The notes beneath the pieces were generated by a model. That model was not told the DNA's origin, searched no databases, and saw only the letters and a list, made by a program, of their open reading frames with translations. A program made the translations under genes and the position numbers. A DNA stretch of 64,000 nucleotides from Macquaria australasica (lineage: Eukaryota > Chordata > Actinopteri > Centrarchiformes > Percichthyidae), in assembly GCA_005408345.1 (NCBI GenBank), contig SEMN01000454.1, positions 124,001-188,000 on the forward strand. The letters run 5' to 3'. Positions 21,737 to 33,480 of this stretch are shown here, one piece after another; positions within the stretch are counted from its first letter, which is position 1; every line of letters starts with the position of its first letter.

Positions 21737-22451
21737 TCATGGCTTTGGGCCACTAATAAATTCGGCCAGATTTCTAGATATGAGAGCGGCTCCATCCAAA
21801 GTGGGATGAATGCCATCTCTCCTAATCAGACCAGGTCTTCTCCAGAAAGTCCGCCAATTATCTACAAAGCCCACATCATTACCTGGACACCACCTCGACA
21901 ACCAGCGGTTGAATGATGACATGCGGCTATACATGTCATCGCTAGTAAGATTAGGTAGGGGCCCAGAGAAAACTACGGAGTCCGACATTGTCTTTGCATG
22001 TGTACACTGTACAATGTACACACCGACTCAACATTAATTTTCGTGACCTCCAATTGGCGCAATCGGGTGTCATTACCGCCGACGTGAATAACAATCTTAG
22101 CATATTTACGTTTATCCTTAGCCAGCAGTTTTAAATAGGATTGAACGTTGCCCGCTCTGGCCCCTGGGATGCATTTGACTATGGTCGCTGGTGTCGCTAA
22201 TTTCATGTTTCGCAAAATGGAGCTGCCAATAATCAGAGTTGGTTTCTCAGCGATGTGTCGCTGAGTGGAGAGAACCTGTTAGAAACGTGAACAGGTCGGT
22301 GGTGAACCGTGGGCTTTGGTTTAGGGCTATGCTTCTTTCGGACAGTCACCCAGCCTCCCTGGCTTCCCGGCTGCTCGGGAGTTGCCGGGAGACGGCTAGC
22401 AGAAGCTACCTCTGGTCGGCTCGCAAGGGGCTGGCTAGCTACGGCTGACAA
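21737..22451 (-). pseudogene. L2 ORF1: SGNH/GDSL-esterase-like protein
   Basis: Three minus-strand segments together resemble the esterase-type ORF1 of vertebrate CR1/L2 LINEs. The first (22451-22236) is basic and Pro-rich (VTVRKKHSPKPKP). The second holds the candidate nucleophile block IIGSSILRN near 22225, read through a frame change, and the block-III-like IHVGGNDTR. The third (22021-21737) ends with RRDGIHPTLDG, which supplies the Asp-x-x-His pair of SGNH hydrolases. Frames break near 22235 and near 22000, where a short insertion containing GTACATTGTACAGTGTAC disrupts the reading. The family's role in retrotransposition is not settled; lipid or RNP interaction has been proposed. Confidence 0.75.
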
Positions 22452-22524
22452 CCCTGGAGATTTTTTGTATCTTTATGATACTTGGTTTTGGGATTGTATG
22501 TCAGCATGACATAGCCCATTCAAT

Positions 22525-22850
22525 CAGAATCAGAGTCTGTTTTATTAGGCATACAAAGAATGTGTCTTGACATTTGCTCCCACAAACCACACAGTAGAAT
22601 AAAAATAGACAAAAGTATGGTAATAATAATAATGAGATAAAATGGAATAATTGTTTTTAAATGAAATACTGATTGTACAAAGGGGACATGGACTGTGCTA
22701 TTGACAAAGAAATGAGGTGTGAAATGTATGAAGGTGACGAGCAAAAATTTAATGTTACATGCATAAATAATTAAATCATGTAACAGTGGAGGTTGAATGC
22801 AATGCACAATGTAAAGTTCAGTTTGATGAAACATATGAATATATAGGGAT
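22525..22850 (-). repeat. 3' tail of a LINE or SINE (minus strand)
   Basis: Starts with tandem AATCAGAATCAGAGTCTG followed by TTTTATTAGGCATACAA and AATGTGTCTTG. On the minus strand this is an AATAAA-containing end with a (CTGATT)n tail, typical of teleost non-LTR elements. No coding part is left. Confidence 0.6.
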
Positions 22851-22976
22851 TAAACAAGGGATGTGATATCTGAAATTCAGTTTGATAACCCTGTCTTCAT
22901 CCCGTTTATGTGGCAATGGTACAATATTTGATGCAGTTTAGTGCAACGGCAGGTTAGGGTTAAGGAAGGGCATTGT

Positions 22977-23071
22977 GTTCAGTTCAATTCAGTTTTATTT
23001 ATATAGCGCCATATCATAACAAAGTTATCTCAGGGCACTTTTTCATATAGAGCAGGTCTAGACCGACTCTG
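22977..23071 (-). repeat. L2 3'-end fragment
   Basis: Contains TTCAATTCAGTTTTATTTAT, AGCGCCATATCATAACAAAG and TATCTCAGGGCACTTTTTC, the reverse complement of the L2 3' terminus. Only about 95 bp remain. Confidence 0.9.
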
Positions 23072-23189
23072 TTGTGGGTAGCCTTGGCGTGTTTGACTAC
23101 TGTTTTGGGTTGCCTGCCGTGGGTGGGCGTCTGTATGAGACACAGAGGGGCGTGACAAAGCGTTGGTATTTGATGACCTGGGAATGAGA

Positions 23190-23540
23190 GCGGGTTGGAT
23201 ATTCATGGTCTCCAGAGGATGAATTGTAGTAACTTTGGTGATCCTCTGACTTTTCATCTAACACCACTATCAGGTCACACTTTCAGTTTATCAAATACTT
23301 TGGTTTATGACTAAATACCTGTACAACTAATGCCATTCCTATCATCCTCAGCTGTACTGTGCTAATTAGCAAATGTTAGCATGCTAAACAAAGATGGTGA
23401 ACATAGTAAATATTACACTTAACATCAGTATGTTACCATTGCCATTATGAGCATGTTAGCATGCCAACATTGGCTCAAAGCACCTGCTGCCAAATCCAGC
23501 TTCACAGAGCAGCTAGCATGGCTGTAGACTATTTTATCGA
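23190..23540 (+). repeat. Dispersed teleost repeat, family R3 copy 2
   Basis: Shares GATGAATTGTAGTAACTTTG, TGACTTTTCATCTAAC, CATCCTCAGCTGTACT and the TTAGCATGCTAA-rich 3' half with the copy at 39665-40210. It keeps the second half of the family consensus. Confidence 0.8.
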
Positions 23541-24127
23541 AAGCCACTTTCATTTTATAGTCATCATTTTTTCAGCATTCAATGTATTTGAACTTTTACT
23601 GTGTAGTTTTCTTTGTTACTAATGAGTGTCTGCCTTTCCCACGCCGGGTTCAAATTGCGTACCTACACACAAGGGATTTTGCATACACATACATGATGAA
23701 GAAGCCAGAAGCCTACACACAGTACACACACACACACACAGCGTTCACCAAATCAACCAGGACTGAAATCTTAGAATTAGTTATAACTTTAAGTATAAGA
23801 AGCAAAACCACAATGTAAAACTTACAGTAAAAAATACAAATTTAATTTCTTTGTTCAAAGTTTTACTTGTACTTAAAACTTGGTTGAAGTAGAGCTAATT
23901 TTAAATAAAATCTTAATCTTCAAAGTAACTAGTAACTTTTGTTGAGTAATAAGTACAATATTTTTGTCTGAAATGTAATGGAGTATAAAGTAGCATAAAA
24001 TGGTAATACACAAGGCACAAGTACCTCTTGTACTCAAGTACATTACATATGCATGAAAAACTCAAATAACTTGGCAGCTTCACTGATTATCACTCAAACT
24101 CACCAAACTGCCAAATATATGCACAGC
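23541..24127. other. Intergenic, no gene
   Basis: AT-rich sequence with a short (AC)n run near 23729-23740. No recognisable feature. Confidence 0.5.
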
Positions 24128-27100
24128 CCTCTAAGCAGTGTTGCCAACTTGGCGACTTTCTCGCTATATCTGGCGACTTTCCAAATCCTCTTGGTGACTT
24201 TTTTTGTCAAAAGTGACTAGCGACAAATCTAGTGACTTTTTCTGGTGTTATTGGAGACTTTTCTGGTGTTTTGGAGATTCTGACGTGAAAGCACATATCG
24301 TTCTGCAGTTACTGTCCTCAACGAGCAGGGGGTGCTGCCGTGAGCCCCTCCACCGTCCCAAAGCACTCACAGGCAGTCAGCCTCACAGTAGCCTCGCACA
24401 GCAGAGAGGAGACCCACACCACTCCGCGTTCACACTGCAAATGAATTGCGCGTGCGCAAAGCCGCCGCTGATCCCGCCCTGGCTTACAGAGCGGGATGTA
24501 AATGTTTCTTCACTGTCACAATAAAATAAATCATTGCATTTGACTCACACAGCCTCAGTCACTTACTCAACTCGTCCACTGTGTGTGTGCCTCGCTGTGA
24601 CATAAGCTAAACATTTAGCTAGCTCATCATGTCTCAGTCTAAACTGTGTGCTCAAAATTACAGAAAGGAATGGGAAATCAAACGCTGAATTCAAAGGCTG
24701 GTTGAAGCCGTTTATTGGAGATGATACACGGGCATACTGCCCATATTGTAAAGCTGATTTCTACGCCAAACTTTGTGATATAAAAAAACACATGACAACT
24801 CAAAAACATACTCAAAAGGAAAAGCCTTATAACAATTCCACCCAAAGCAAGCTGCCATTAATGAGTAAAAAAAATTACTCTGCAGAAAAGGCTGAAGTCA
24901 CCATGGCATTAGCTATTGCTGAACACTGTTCCATGCTGGCATGTGATCACATTGGGGAAGCATGTAAAGCTGCTTTCTCAGACTCCACTGCTGCTACTCA
25001 CTTCAAAATGCACAGGACAAAGTGCACGGAAATGATTAATGGTGTTCTAGCACCATACCAAAAAAGTTGGTCGCAGATGTGGGTGACCAGTGTTTCAGCC
25101 TCCTCCTCGATGAGTCCACAGATGTAAGTGTTTCTAAGTACCTGGGGGTTGTGATAAGGTACTTTAGTGACACCAAACACACAATTGTCTCAACATTTCT
25201 GGGGCTTGTTGAGTTGGAGGGAGGAGATGCCAGAGCTATAGCCCGAGCTGTTGTGGCTTTCCTGGAGAAGTGTTGTCTTAAAAAAGAGAAACTCCTGGGG
25301 ATAGGGACTGACAATGCCTCCGTTATGACGGGGATTAACAATGGGGTCCATAAAGTGCTGAAGGAGGAGTATGGCCTCAAAGATCTGGTTCTTATTCGCT
25401 GTGTGTGTCACTCTCTGCAGCTTGCTGTAAGTCATGCTTCCAATGACACCATCCCCTGTAGTGTGGAGTACTTGGTATGGGAGACTTATAACTGGTTTTC
25501 AGTGTCTCCAAAGCGCAGGGAGGCCTACAAAGCCATATATGAGACCATCAACTGTGGGGAGAAACCCTTACAAATAACCAAGGTGTGTGCCACACGTTGG
25601 CTCTCCATTCAACCAGCGGTTTCACGCATTTTGGACCAGTGGGAGGCGCTTAAACTGCATTTCGCATTCACCAAGTCCAGTGAACACTGCTACATGGCTG
25701 AGGTTTTATACTCCATGTACAGTGATCCTCAAAACATCTTGTATCTGACTTTTTTGAAGTCAGTGCTGGGTGAGGTACAGTTGGCCATCAAGGCTTTTGA
25801 GGGAGAGCAGGTAGATCCTCTTAAACTTCTTGACAGCTTGGTTAGCCTGATAAAGTCTGTGAGTAGCAGGGAGCTGAATCCACTGGCAAATATTGATGTA
25901 CTCAAAGAGCCAATTGATGGATACATCAGTCCCGAACCGTACCTTGGTTACCTTTTTGAGTCAAAGGCAGCTGAGCTCCACCTTGCGCCTGAGGAGAAGA
26001 ACAATGTCCAAAAGCGGTGTGTAGCCTTCACCATCTCCCTCACTAACGAGTTGAGGGTGAGGCTGCCGGACAACATCGAAGCATTGCAGTACATGTCAGT
26101 TTTCAATGTAGAGGAAACTCTAAAGCACAATAAGCCTGGGCGAAATAGAAAAAATAGCCAAGCTCCTTGGTTACTCTCCTGCAGAGATAGACAAGATTGT
26201 CCAGCAATGGCGTGCCATCCATCTTAATAAGTGGAATGAAACAAAAAACACAGTGGGCTTCTGGAGTGAGATTTGGAAGTTCAGGGATGCAGCTGATATC
26301 AACCCGTTTCAGGAACTTGCCATGGCTGCTGTGTCTGTGTTGTCCTTGCCACACTCGAATGCTGAAGTTGAGAGATTATTCAGCCAGATGAGTGTGGTAA
26401 AAAGTAAACTTAGAAATCGAATGTCCTTGCAGACCCTTAACTCCATCCTGTATGTCTGATATGGTCTGAAGTTGTCTGGTGAGGTTTGCTATGAGCACAA
26501 GCTGCCTGATAATGTTTTGCAGCTTTTTGGCACATCAGCTGCTTACTCATTTAAGTCAGCTCCCTCAGTTGCTGAACCTGCCATAGAAAGCCTTGACCAA
26601 AATGAAGATGACCTACTCTTTCTGTGAGCCAGCACAGCGTATGTGTGTGGAGAGGGGTCTGAAAAAAACAAACAATGAACCTGAATTAGGGCCAGACTAG
26701 TTACCATCATTTTCTCACATTGCCATTGACAGTTTTTTCTATTGTCTCTTTTTGGTCCATTTAGATTGTTAATGTTGTCAAGTTAAAACCGTCTATACAA
26801 AAAATTGTTAAAAATGTTATAATTAAAAAAGAAAACCTAAGTAACTCTGCCAAAGCGTCTCTATTGGGTCACTTTGCTGGTCCCAAGCCCAGATAAAGGA
26901 GGAGGTTTGGACGTAGAGCTAGCCATTCCACCCACACCCCATCTTTTGATTAAATTTGATATTCTAACATTTAACAATACAGGACAAAATTGATTTATGT
27001 AATGTGCGTCTAGACAAAGCATATAAGTCATGAAGTTATTTTGAGAAGTGATGGCCTATTTCAATGGCAAAATTAAAAAAAAACAAACCAAGAATCAACA

Positions 27101-27323
27101 GAAGAAAGTTCATTTGTAGTTCTAAACACATTTAGGGTGTTTTTTTACTCACCTTTTGTCTCTCCCACGACGTTATTCCTCTCTCCTACAGCGTCCATTA
27201 CAATTACATGCAAATTTCCAATTATGCAAATTAGGCGATGGCGTCATTTAGCGACTTCTAGCGACTTTTAGGACAGCCAATAGCTACTTTCCTTACTGAG
27301 GAGTTGGCAACACTGCCTCTAAG
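24128..27323 (+). mobile_element. Complete hAT DNA transposon
   Basis: Element 24136-27315 (3180 bp). It has perfect 14-bp terminal inverted repeats (CAGTGTTGCCAACT and AGTTGGCAACACTG) and a perfect 8-bp target duplication CCTCTAAG (24128-24135, 27316-27323). The 8-bp duplication and CAGTG ends are diagnostic of hAT. The subterminal regions are rich in GGCGACTTT / AGCGACTTTT motifs, probable transposase binding sites. It encodes one transposase with a few disabling changes, so it is non-autonomous now but could still be mobilised in trans. Confidence 0.95.
24629..26626 (+). pseudogene. hAT transposase with BED-type zinc finger
   Basis: Likely start ATG at 24629 (MSQSKLCAQNYRKEW). A frameshift near 24675 leads to the BED finger: C31, C34, H48 and H54 of the segment starting 24648. 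After a one-base slip in an A6 run near 25060 comes the RNase-H-fold catalytic core (25067-26130) with LLLDESTDVS, IGTDNASVMTG, CVCHSLQLA and CATRWLS. Another one-base shift near 26130-26145 leads to the C-terminal insertion/dimerisation part (NPFQELA, SNAEVERLFSQM, VKSKLRNRM). A TGA at 26457-26459, probably from CGA, precedes about 55 further family-like codons to a TGA at 26624. The relatives are ZBED/SCAND3-like hAT transposases. Four small lesions in 2 kb suggest fairly recent inactivation. Confidence 0.88.
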
Positions 27324-27548
27324 AAGGTGTGTGAGTGCGTGTCTGTGTGTGTGTGGTACTAATTACACTTGTTCTGTCTACAAAACAGCTTCCTCATTTT
27401 TCACCTGCCGAACACACACATTCCTACCTGACACACACATCCCCCCCCCCCCACACACACACACACACTCCCCCCACCCACACACACTCTCGCTGTCTCG
27501 TCTCATGTCATTGCTTCCTGTTCTTCTCCCTGATTGGTGTTTGTGTAT

Positions 27549-27579
<31 letters not shown>

Positions 27580-28300
27580 AGACTTACTGACACTTTACTG
27601 ATGGAGTGATGTCCATCTGATCCGCCTGCTGTCTCAGGTGTCCCTCAGCACTGCTCACAACACATCAGTCATCCTAAAGCTGCCCCGCAGCCCCAAAACA
27701 CACACACACACACACACACCACTACCAGTCATACACAACTGCACAGATAAAATCGCACATCTTAACACAGACACCGTAGAAACATCACAACACTGACCTA
27801 CCCACACACACACCTTCACCAGGGCAATTCCACATCTGGATAGTGGGGGATGAGGGGTGGGGGGTGGGGTGTTAAAAAATAGAGATAAGGAGCTGTGACA
27901 CACACATATCCACAGTAGGCCTGAGGCAGATTCTTTAGACTATATCCTGGGTGGCAAGATTAACACACACACGCACACACACTAGTGATAGTGATAGATT
28001 AAACTCATACCAGAAGCAAATGGAGTGGTTATCACAATGAAGTGGAAACAGTAAAAATCCAGTATGTGTGTGTATTGTTGTACACGTATGTTTGTGTGTT
28101 TATTGTACAGGGGTGGTCATTCCATACGAGACCCTCAGAATGACCCCAAAACACATAACACCCCCCCCCCCCCACGCCTAAGGCCGCACACACTCACACA
28201 CACACTCAGCCAAGCCACACACAGTCACGGATGCCAGCTCACCTCCCCAGCACACACACAAACCGACAATACTCAAAGACAGTGCATTTTATGAAGTTAG
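27324..28300. repeat. CA/GT- and C-rich simple-sequence region
   Basis: Several simple tracts: C10 plus (CA)n at 27441-27468, (GT)n at 27553-27579, (CA)n at 27697-27719, a G-rich block GGGGTGGGGGGTGGGGTG near 27853-27871, a C run near 28160-28173. Open frames here are Cys/Val/His-rich artefacts of the repeats. Confidence 0.85.
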
Positions 28301-31199
28301 TTATTGATTGGAGAGTACAGTAACAGTAGGTTATGTTAGCATTAGCAAATGAATCTAATTTACAAAGAGTCTTTTGTGTGTTTGAGAACCCAGGAAAAAA
28401 GTGAAGATTTAGTCAGTAAGCGTTTTCTCACTAATTTTTACAACTGTTTTATTAATTGTTAAGCACTCATAAAGAGTTGATGTGGACAAATACAACACAC
28501 ATACACACAACTGTAGATGTGTCTGGTATTTGTTTGGCAGTGAAGTTTTGTGAAGTTTATGTCAAGTTGTGCCTAACAATTAAGTTTTCTGGGTCATAGG
28601 CTTGCTTCTGCTTCCCTTAGCTCAGTGTGAAAATGATTGCGTACTCCTCAGCAAGATTGCAAAATATTGATGTAGAGGCCAGGCTGATTTTTCACACTAA
28701 ATATACATGACAATATTATGGATGAACTATTGCTCTAATCTTAAATAATTGGTAGCCTTTTAATTTATTTCTTTAGGCAACAGTTTAGTCATTTTTTAAA
28801 ATGAATTATCTATGGAAGCAATGTGATTACCATAGGCCTAATGATTAAATACCGAAAATCACATACTTTATTAGTCTGATTTAATGTGGTTTGAACTCCC
28901 CTCTTTAAAATTTCCATTTCAAAAACTTGATTGATTGCATTTCTTTCTTTAGAAATCACACATTTGTTTGGAAAATCCAATATTTGAAACATTCAAGTAG
29001 CTCAAATTCACTTAGTTAAAATCTAATCTTAAAATTCAAGCAAAGTAAAAAAAATGCAAATTTTGAGCATTGGGGCTACCAGGGAATTGATCAGGCTGAA
29101 TGGAATTATGGAAGGCTCCAATCGTTTGATATTCAACCACTACTGAACTGATTGCATTGAAATATTTTGTTTTAAAAAAAGAAGGTTCAATTCTGACTCT
29201 TTAAAATTTTTTGAAAAATGGAATGGAATGGAAAGGGTCCAAGCTTACCAGTTGGCTTTGGAAATTGCCCAACTAGAAATGACCATACTGGAAATTTCCC
29301 AAAGAGGAGAATTAAAACCACAGAGATTCAGATAGATAATTTTCTAAAATATTATCTAAAATATTTCAGTGCTGTTAATTCAGTGGTATTTCAATTTCAA
29401 CATTAAGATTTAATAGTGATTCAATTTCAAAATAGGGTATTCAGTTGCTCATAAAATTCAAATTATTATGGCCTTTCTTTGCTTCCATAATTATCACACT
29501 TTCACAATTGTACAACCCAAAGGTTGTATAATATTCTGAACTGGGAAAGTGGCATGTTGCTCTTCAACTTATTGGAAAAATAAGAGACAATAAGGTCATT
29601 AGAGTGTCCTTGGTTTACCTTATCACCAAGTTACTAATCAGTAAATAAGCTAACATGCCATAATAGTCAAATGTGGGTTTAATTTATTTACATAGCCATT
29701 ACATAGATTTTTTGTTACTGAGTCAACTTCTTGATGAAGTTTAATGAATACAGATTCATTACAGATTCATAGTTATAATCAACAAACAACTTACAATGCA
29801 TGAAAACACTGTTAATAAGAAACAGCTGGTAAGAATATTGAGAATATGCAGAGTGGAGGGATGTTTTAGACTTTATAGTTGATCAGCTACATGTGTTATA
29901 AAACATTCTCACACCTTTTATTGGCTGAACGTTTTATATATATCAAACTCACAGTTTTGCTCATTTTTCTTCACAGAGCTCCTCTCCCTTGTTCTGTCTT
30001 TTATACATGACTTGGCAGTTTGCATGTGTGTTTTTCTGTGGTTTTGAAGAGTGGTGACAGAGTGAGAGAGAGAAATAAAGAGAAGGAGGAGCCACAGAAA
30101 AGGATGAGCCAGGGTAACTGAGAAATCCATAGCTGCTTAATATTACCTTTGTATTACACAAAAAATATTACACACAGTGGATTCAACCTCAGCTCAGAAT
30201 TAAATCTCTACATTGGCCTTGTGTTTTTTGCATTTATAACAATGTGATGCTGTGCACATTGTTACTCCTGCACTGAAACATTTATTCCACAGGCAATCTG
30301 TTTAAATAAAAGCTACTCGTATTAAGTTTTAGACACATAAGACACTGATTAATGAATAATCATCTCATATTTCTCATGATGTGATTGGTCACAGTAGTCA
30401 TTAAATGCTGTTGAGCCAAGATTTATATTTGACAATAACAGCTCACTTGTAAATATCATCATTTTATTTTCACCATATGAAGCTTAGTGTAAGACTGACT
30501 GTCTTCATGCTTACTTTGTTTATTATTTACTTTCCCTCTCTCTGTCTCTGTCTGTTCCTGCTTCCAACTCAATCAGCTGACTGAGGGTGTTCACTCTTTC
30601 AGTTAAACCAATCAGATTTGGCCACGACTTCTGTGAGCCAATCATCTCTTTGCTGTCAAACTGTTCCTTTCTCTGCTGCTGTCAGCTGTCATTTCACATC
30701 GATGCAACCCTATTCCACCCCATTCACCTATGGTCTTCATCACAACCAGTCTTCCCAGCTGGTCCTTCCAGTGAGCCCATCAGAATTCCTGCTCCACATC
30801 TCATCCATCCAGGTCCTCAGCCATTGCTTGTCACCCCTTCACCACCACTACCACCAGTGTCTAGACTCCATCAGGGGGATATTCTTGTACAGTTTACAGA
30901 ATAACTACCCCCTTTAAATATGACATCACGATGGGGTCTAATTGCCAAACACTTTTCACTTTTTCAAACTTTCCTATTGTGCACTATGTCAATAAATTAA
31001 TTTTCTTATTCTTTAAGCATCTCTGCAATTAAGTCATTCCTGACTGAAATAGGGCTGCTACTGTATTCTTGAAAACTCATGAAATAGGAGAAGCCTGTAC
31101 ATGTTACAAACTATTGCAGGAAAAAAGTCATATGTCATACTAAGGATCCTCTTTGGGGGCCTGAATTATTGTAGCGTCAGAGAGATAACTGGATTAAAA
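28301..31199. other. Intergenic, AT-rich, no gene
   Basis: No coding exon found. A moderately GC-rich block (30530-30930) has an open frame of 105 codons and is followed by AATAAATTAATTTTC near 30991. It may be a decayed repeat but I do not recognise it. Confidence 0.5.
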
Positions 31200-31204
31200 C
31201 AATT

Positions 31205-31450
31205 GTAATGGGGAGTTTGAATGTTCTCACCGTGCCTGCGTGGGTTCTCTCCAGGTACTCCGGCTTCCTCCCACAATCCAGACATGCAGGTTAGGTTAAT
31301 TGATGACTCTAAATTGCCCATAGGAGTGACTATGAGTGTGAATGGTTGTCTGTCTCTATGTGTCAGCCCTTTGATTGACTGGCAACCTGTTCAGACTGTA
31401 CTCCGCCTCTTGCCCTCTAAGGATAAGCTAAGGATAGGTTATAGATAATG
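31205..31450 (+). repeat. Teleost retroposon 3' region with ATGG tail
   Basis: Contains CTGCGTGGGTTCTCTCCAGG, TACTCCGGCTTCCTCCCACA, TTGATGACTCTAAATTGCCC and ends GATAATGGATGGAT. This is a very common fish repeat, in my recollection associated with SINE/LINE 3' ends with (ATGG)n tails. Confidence 0.75.
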
Positions 31451-33388
31451 GATGGATTATATATACTGCAAGTGTGGAATTCTAACGCACAAGAAAAGGC
31501 ATGAAAAATGTGTCACAGTACTTTGAGGGTGTGAAAAATAACAGCAGCAGAGCAGTAAAAAATCATACACAATATGAAAATGAAAAAAAAAAAATCAAGA
31601 GATCCTTAGGAGTGGGGTGAGCCTTTGTACTTTGCTGCAGAGAGCAGAAATAAACTTTTACATGAAAGTGCTGTAGAGTTTTGGAGCAGCTATCAGACTA
31701 GAGGTATATCTCCAATCTCTCTGATGGCTAATACACAACATGTTGCTTATTACAGTACATGTTTTTCACATGTGCTGTGTTTATGTGTAGTGTATATGAA
31801 AACCACCAGTTACAAGACAAATCGCACAGATTCATTGCAAATGGAAACAAAAGTCTGGAGTCAGCTGCGATCAGATCTGATCCTCTGCTTATCAGATAGC
31901 ATGTGGAGCCACCCAGTGATTCCACACAAACCACATCTGTTCAGCACATGACCCTGCAGCCATGCCATACAGTACCGTACATCAGCCAGGCCAACACTCC
32001 AGAGACAGCGGGGCTCTGCTCTGATGTTCTTTTATGGAGAACAATGAGTCAGGGTGAGGGAGAAAGGCATGAAGGATGAGACTGAAGCGATGGTATATGG
32101 AGAAGAAGTTGAGAAATGACAGTATTGAGGCTGTTATCAGTTATTGATTTGTGGTGAATTTGTCTTGCGAGTGCATTGTTTGAGCATGAACGGGTGCTTT
32201 GGTGATCTCTTCCAGATGATGATCTACATGACGATATCTCTATGCCTGCCATTCACATGACTTACAAGACGCTTCGTTGTATTCTAACCAGAACTATATA
32301 CCTACCCTGCATCCTCCGTGCCATCGTTCTTGTGTCCTGTCTGTGTTTCCCCCTTCATATATCCCCTCACATCCAATCTCTGCCTACCCCACAACTTCCA
32401 GGAACCCATAATTTTGACAGTAGAGCACACATGGGGTTTATCTACGCCTGCATATGTGCACAAATGAATTCATGCATTAACAAGTGTGCATGTGCTGTAC
32501 ACATCGTGTTGTTCTGTATCTGTGTCAGAGTGGAAACAGGTCCCTCTCGCTGCCAGTAAAGTCACATTAATCACCCTTGCAGCCATAAGGCAGGCCAGCG
32601 GATGGGACCGTATGTCTGTAACTCTAAACCACAATGCCTCACCGCTTATGAACATTGTCCGTCCTCCATCGATCATGCATCTGGATCTCATTGTCTCATG
32701 CCCCGACTTCAGACAGTCATCTGGAGCCTGTGGAAGAAGAGGGAGGAAACGGAGGGGAAGAAGGGCACTCCGATTACTGGTAAAGTAATTATTAATCATA
32801 ACCATATTGAAAGTAAGATGAGGCAACAACAGTGTTGGATCATAAGGCGGAATGATAATGGCTGCTTCTTTGGGTTTGGGGTGACAATAATACTGTAAAA
32901 TGGAGAGTCCGAGACCAAAAAGTGAACGTGAAGCCTGGATAAAATGTTGAAGGGTAAGACCAAGAAGATAAGGTGAACTAGTGCTCTGCGTTAGCAGTCA
33001 TTGCTCTGTTTTACGTTAGCATAAGCAAGTTATTACTCTCTAAGAGTGATGCAGATCCCCTGAGCCCGAGGTTTCATGTCAGACTCTTTCTTTTCCTTAT
33101 TTGTGTCTGGTAGAGATACAAATGGGCTGTTAACCAAGTCTATTCAATTCCTGCACAGTTGTGTGACGAGGTAAACTCAGTTGATATGTGGATGGTCAAC
33201 AAGCTTATCAACTGAGGAAGGCTGGCCACAACTGTACCAAGCACAGTGACTGCAGATTATCCAGAATGGACAAGGACAGCAGGTCCAGTTTATAGTAAGC
33301 TCAAACTTTACTTTCCAAAGTAAATTACGTACATTTTCATCATCTATGCGTCATCTTCAGCCCACAATTGCACACGGCTATGTTCAGA
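31451..33388. other. Intergenic, no gene
   Basis: No convincing open frame or RNA gene. Overlapping 100-codon frames near 32470-32830 lie on both strands and have no recognisable motifs. Confidence 0.5.
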
Positions 33389-33480
33389 TGGTACACACCG
33401 ACTGCATGTGTGCATGTGTTATAAAATGTCTGTGTAGGCGGATGTGTTAACACATGCACACATGCAGTCGGTGTGTACCA
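33389..33480. repeat. Perfect 33-bp inverted repeat (hairpin)
   Basis: Left arm 33389-33421 and right arm 33448-33480 are exact reverse complements (left begins TGGTACACACCGACTGCATG), separated by 26 nt. The arms contain CATGTGTGCATG-type sequence and a non-repetitive CACCGACTGCA core, so it is not just a CA/TG microsatellite. As RNA it would fold into a 92-nt stem-loop. Confidence 0.95.

Larger units (their letters stand above)
17923..22451 (-). mobile_element. L2/Maui-type LINE, nearly full-length copy B
   Basis: Minus-strand element with ORF1 (esterase-like), ORF2 (endonuclease plus RT), a GA/CT microsatellite in the 3' UTR (about 18409-18438) and an ATTGAATTGAAT tail at 17923-17938. The stretch corresponding to GGCGCTATATAAATAAAA just before the tail, present in other copies here, is deleted. 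About 4.5 kb, close to full length. It is disabled by stops and frameshifts listed under its ORFs. It is inverted relative to copy A, with about 3.6 kb between them. Confidence 0.9.

Noticed and set aside
27304..27609. Cys-rich small open frames that look superficially like secreted peptides
   Set aside because: They follow GT/CA repeats and C runs, with no conserved spacing or neighbouring exon.
30587..30917. Two overlapping Pro/Ser-rich open frames
   Set aside because: Two frames open over the same bases, no motif, and repeat-like surroundings.
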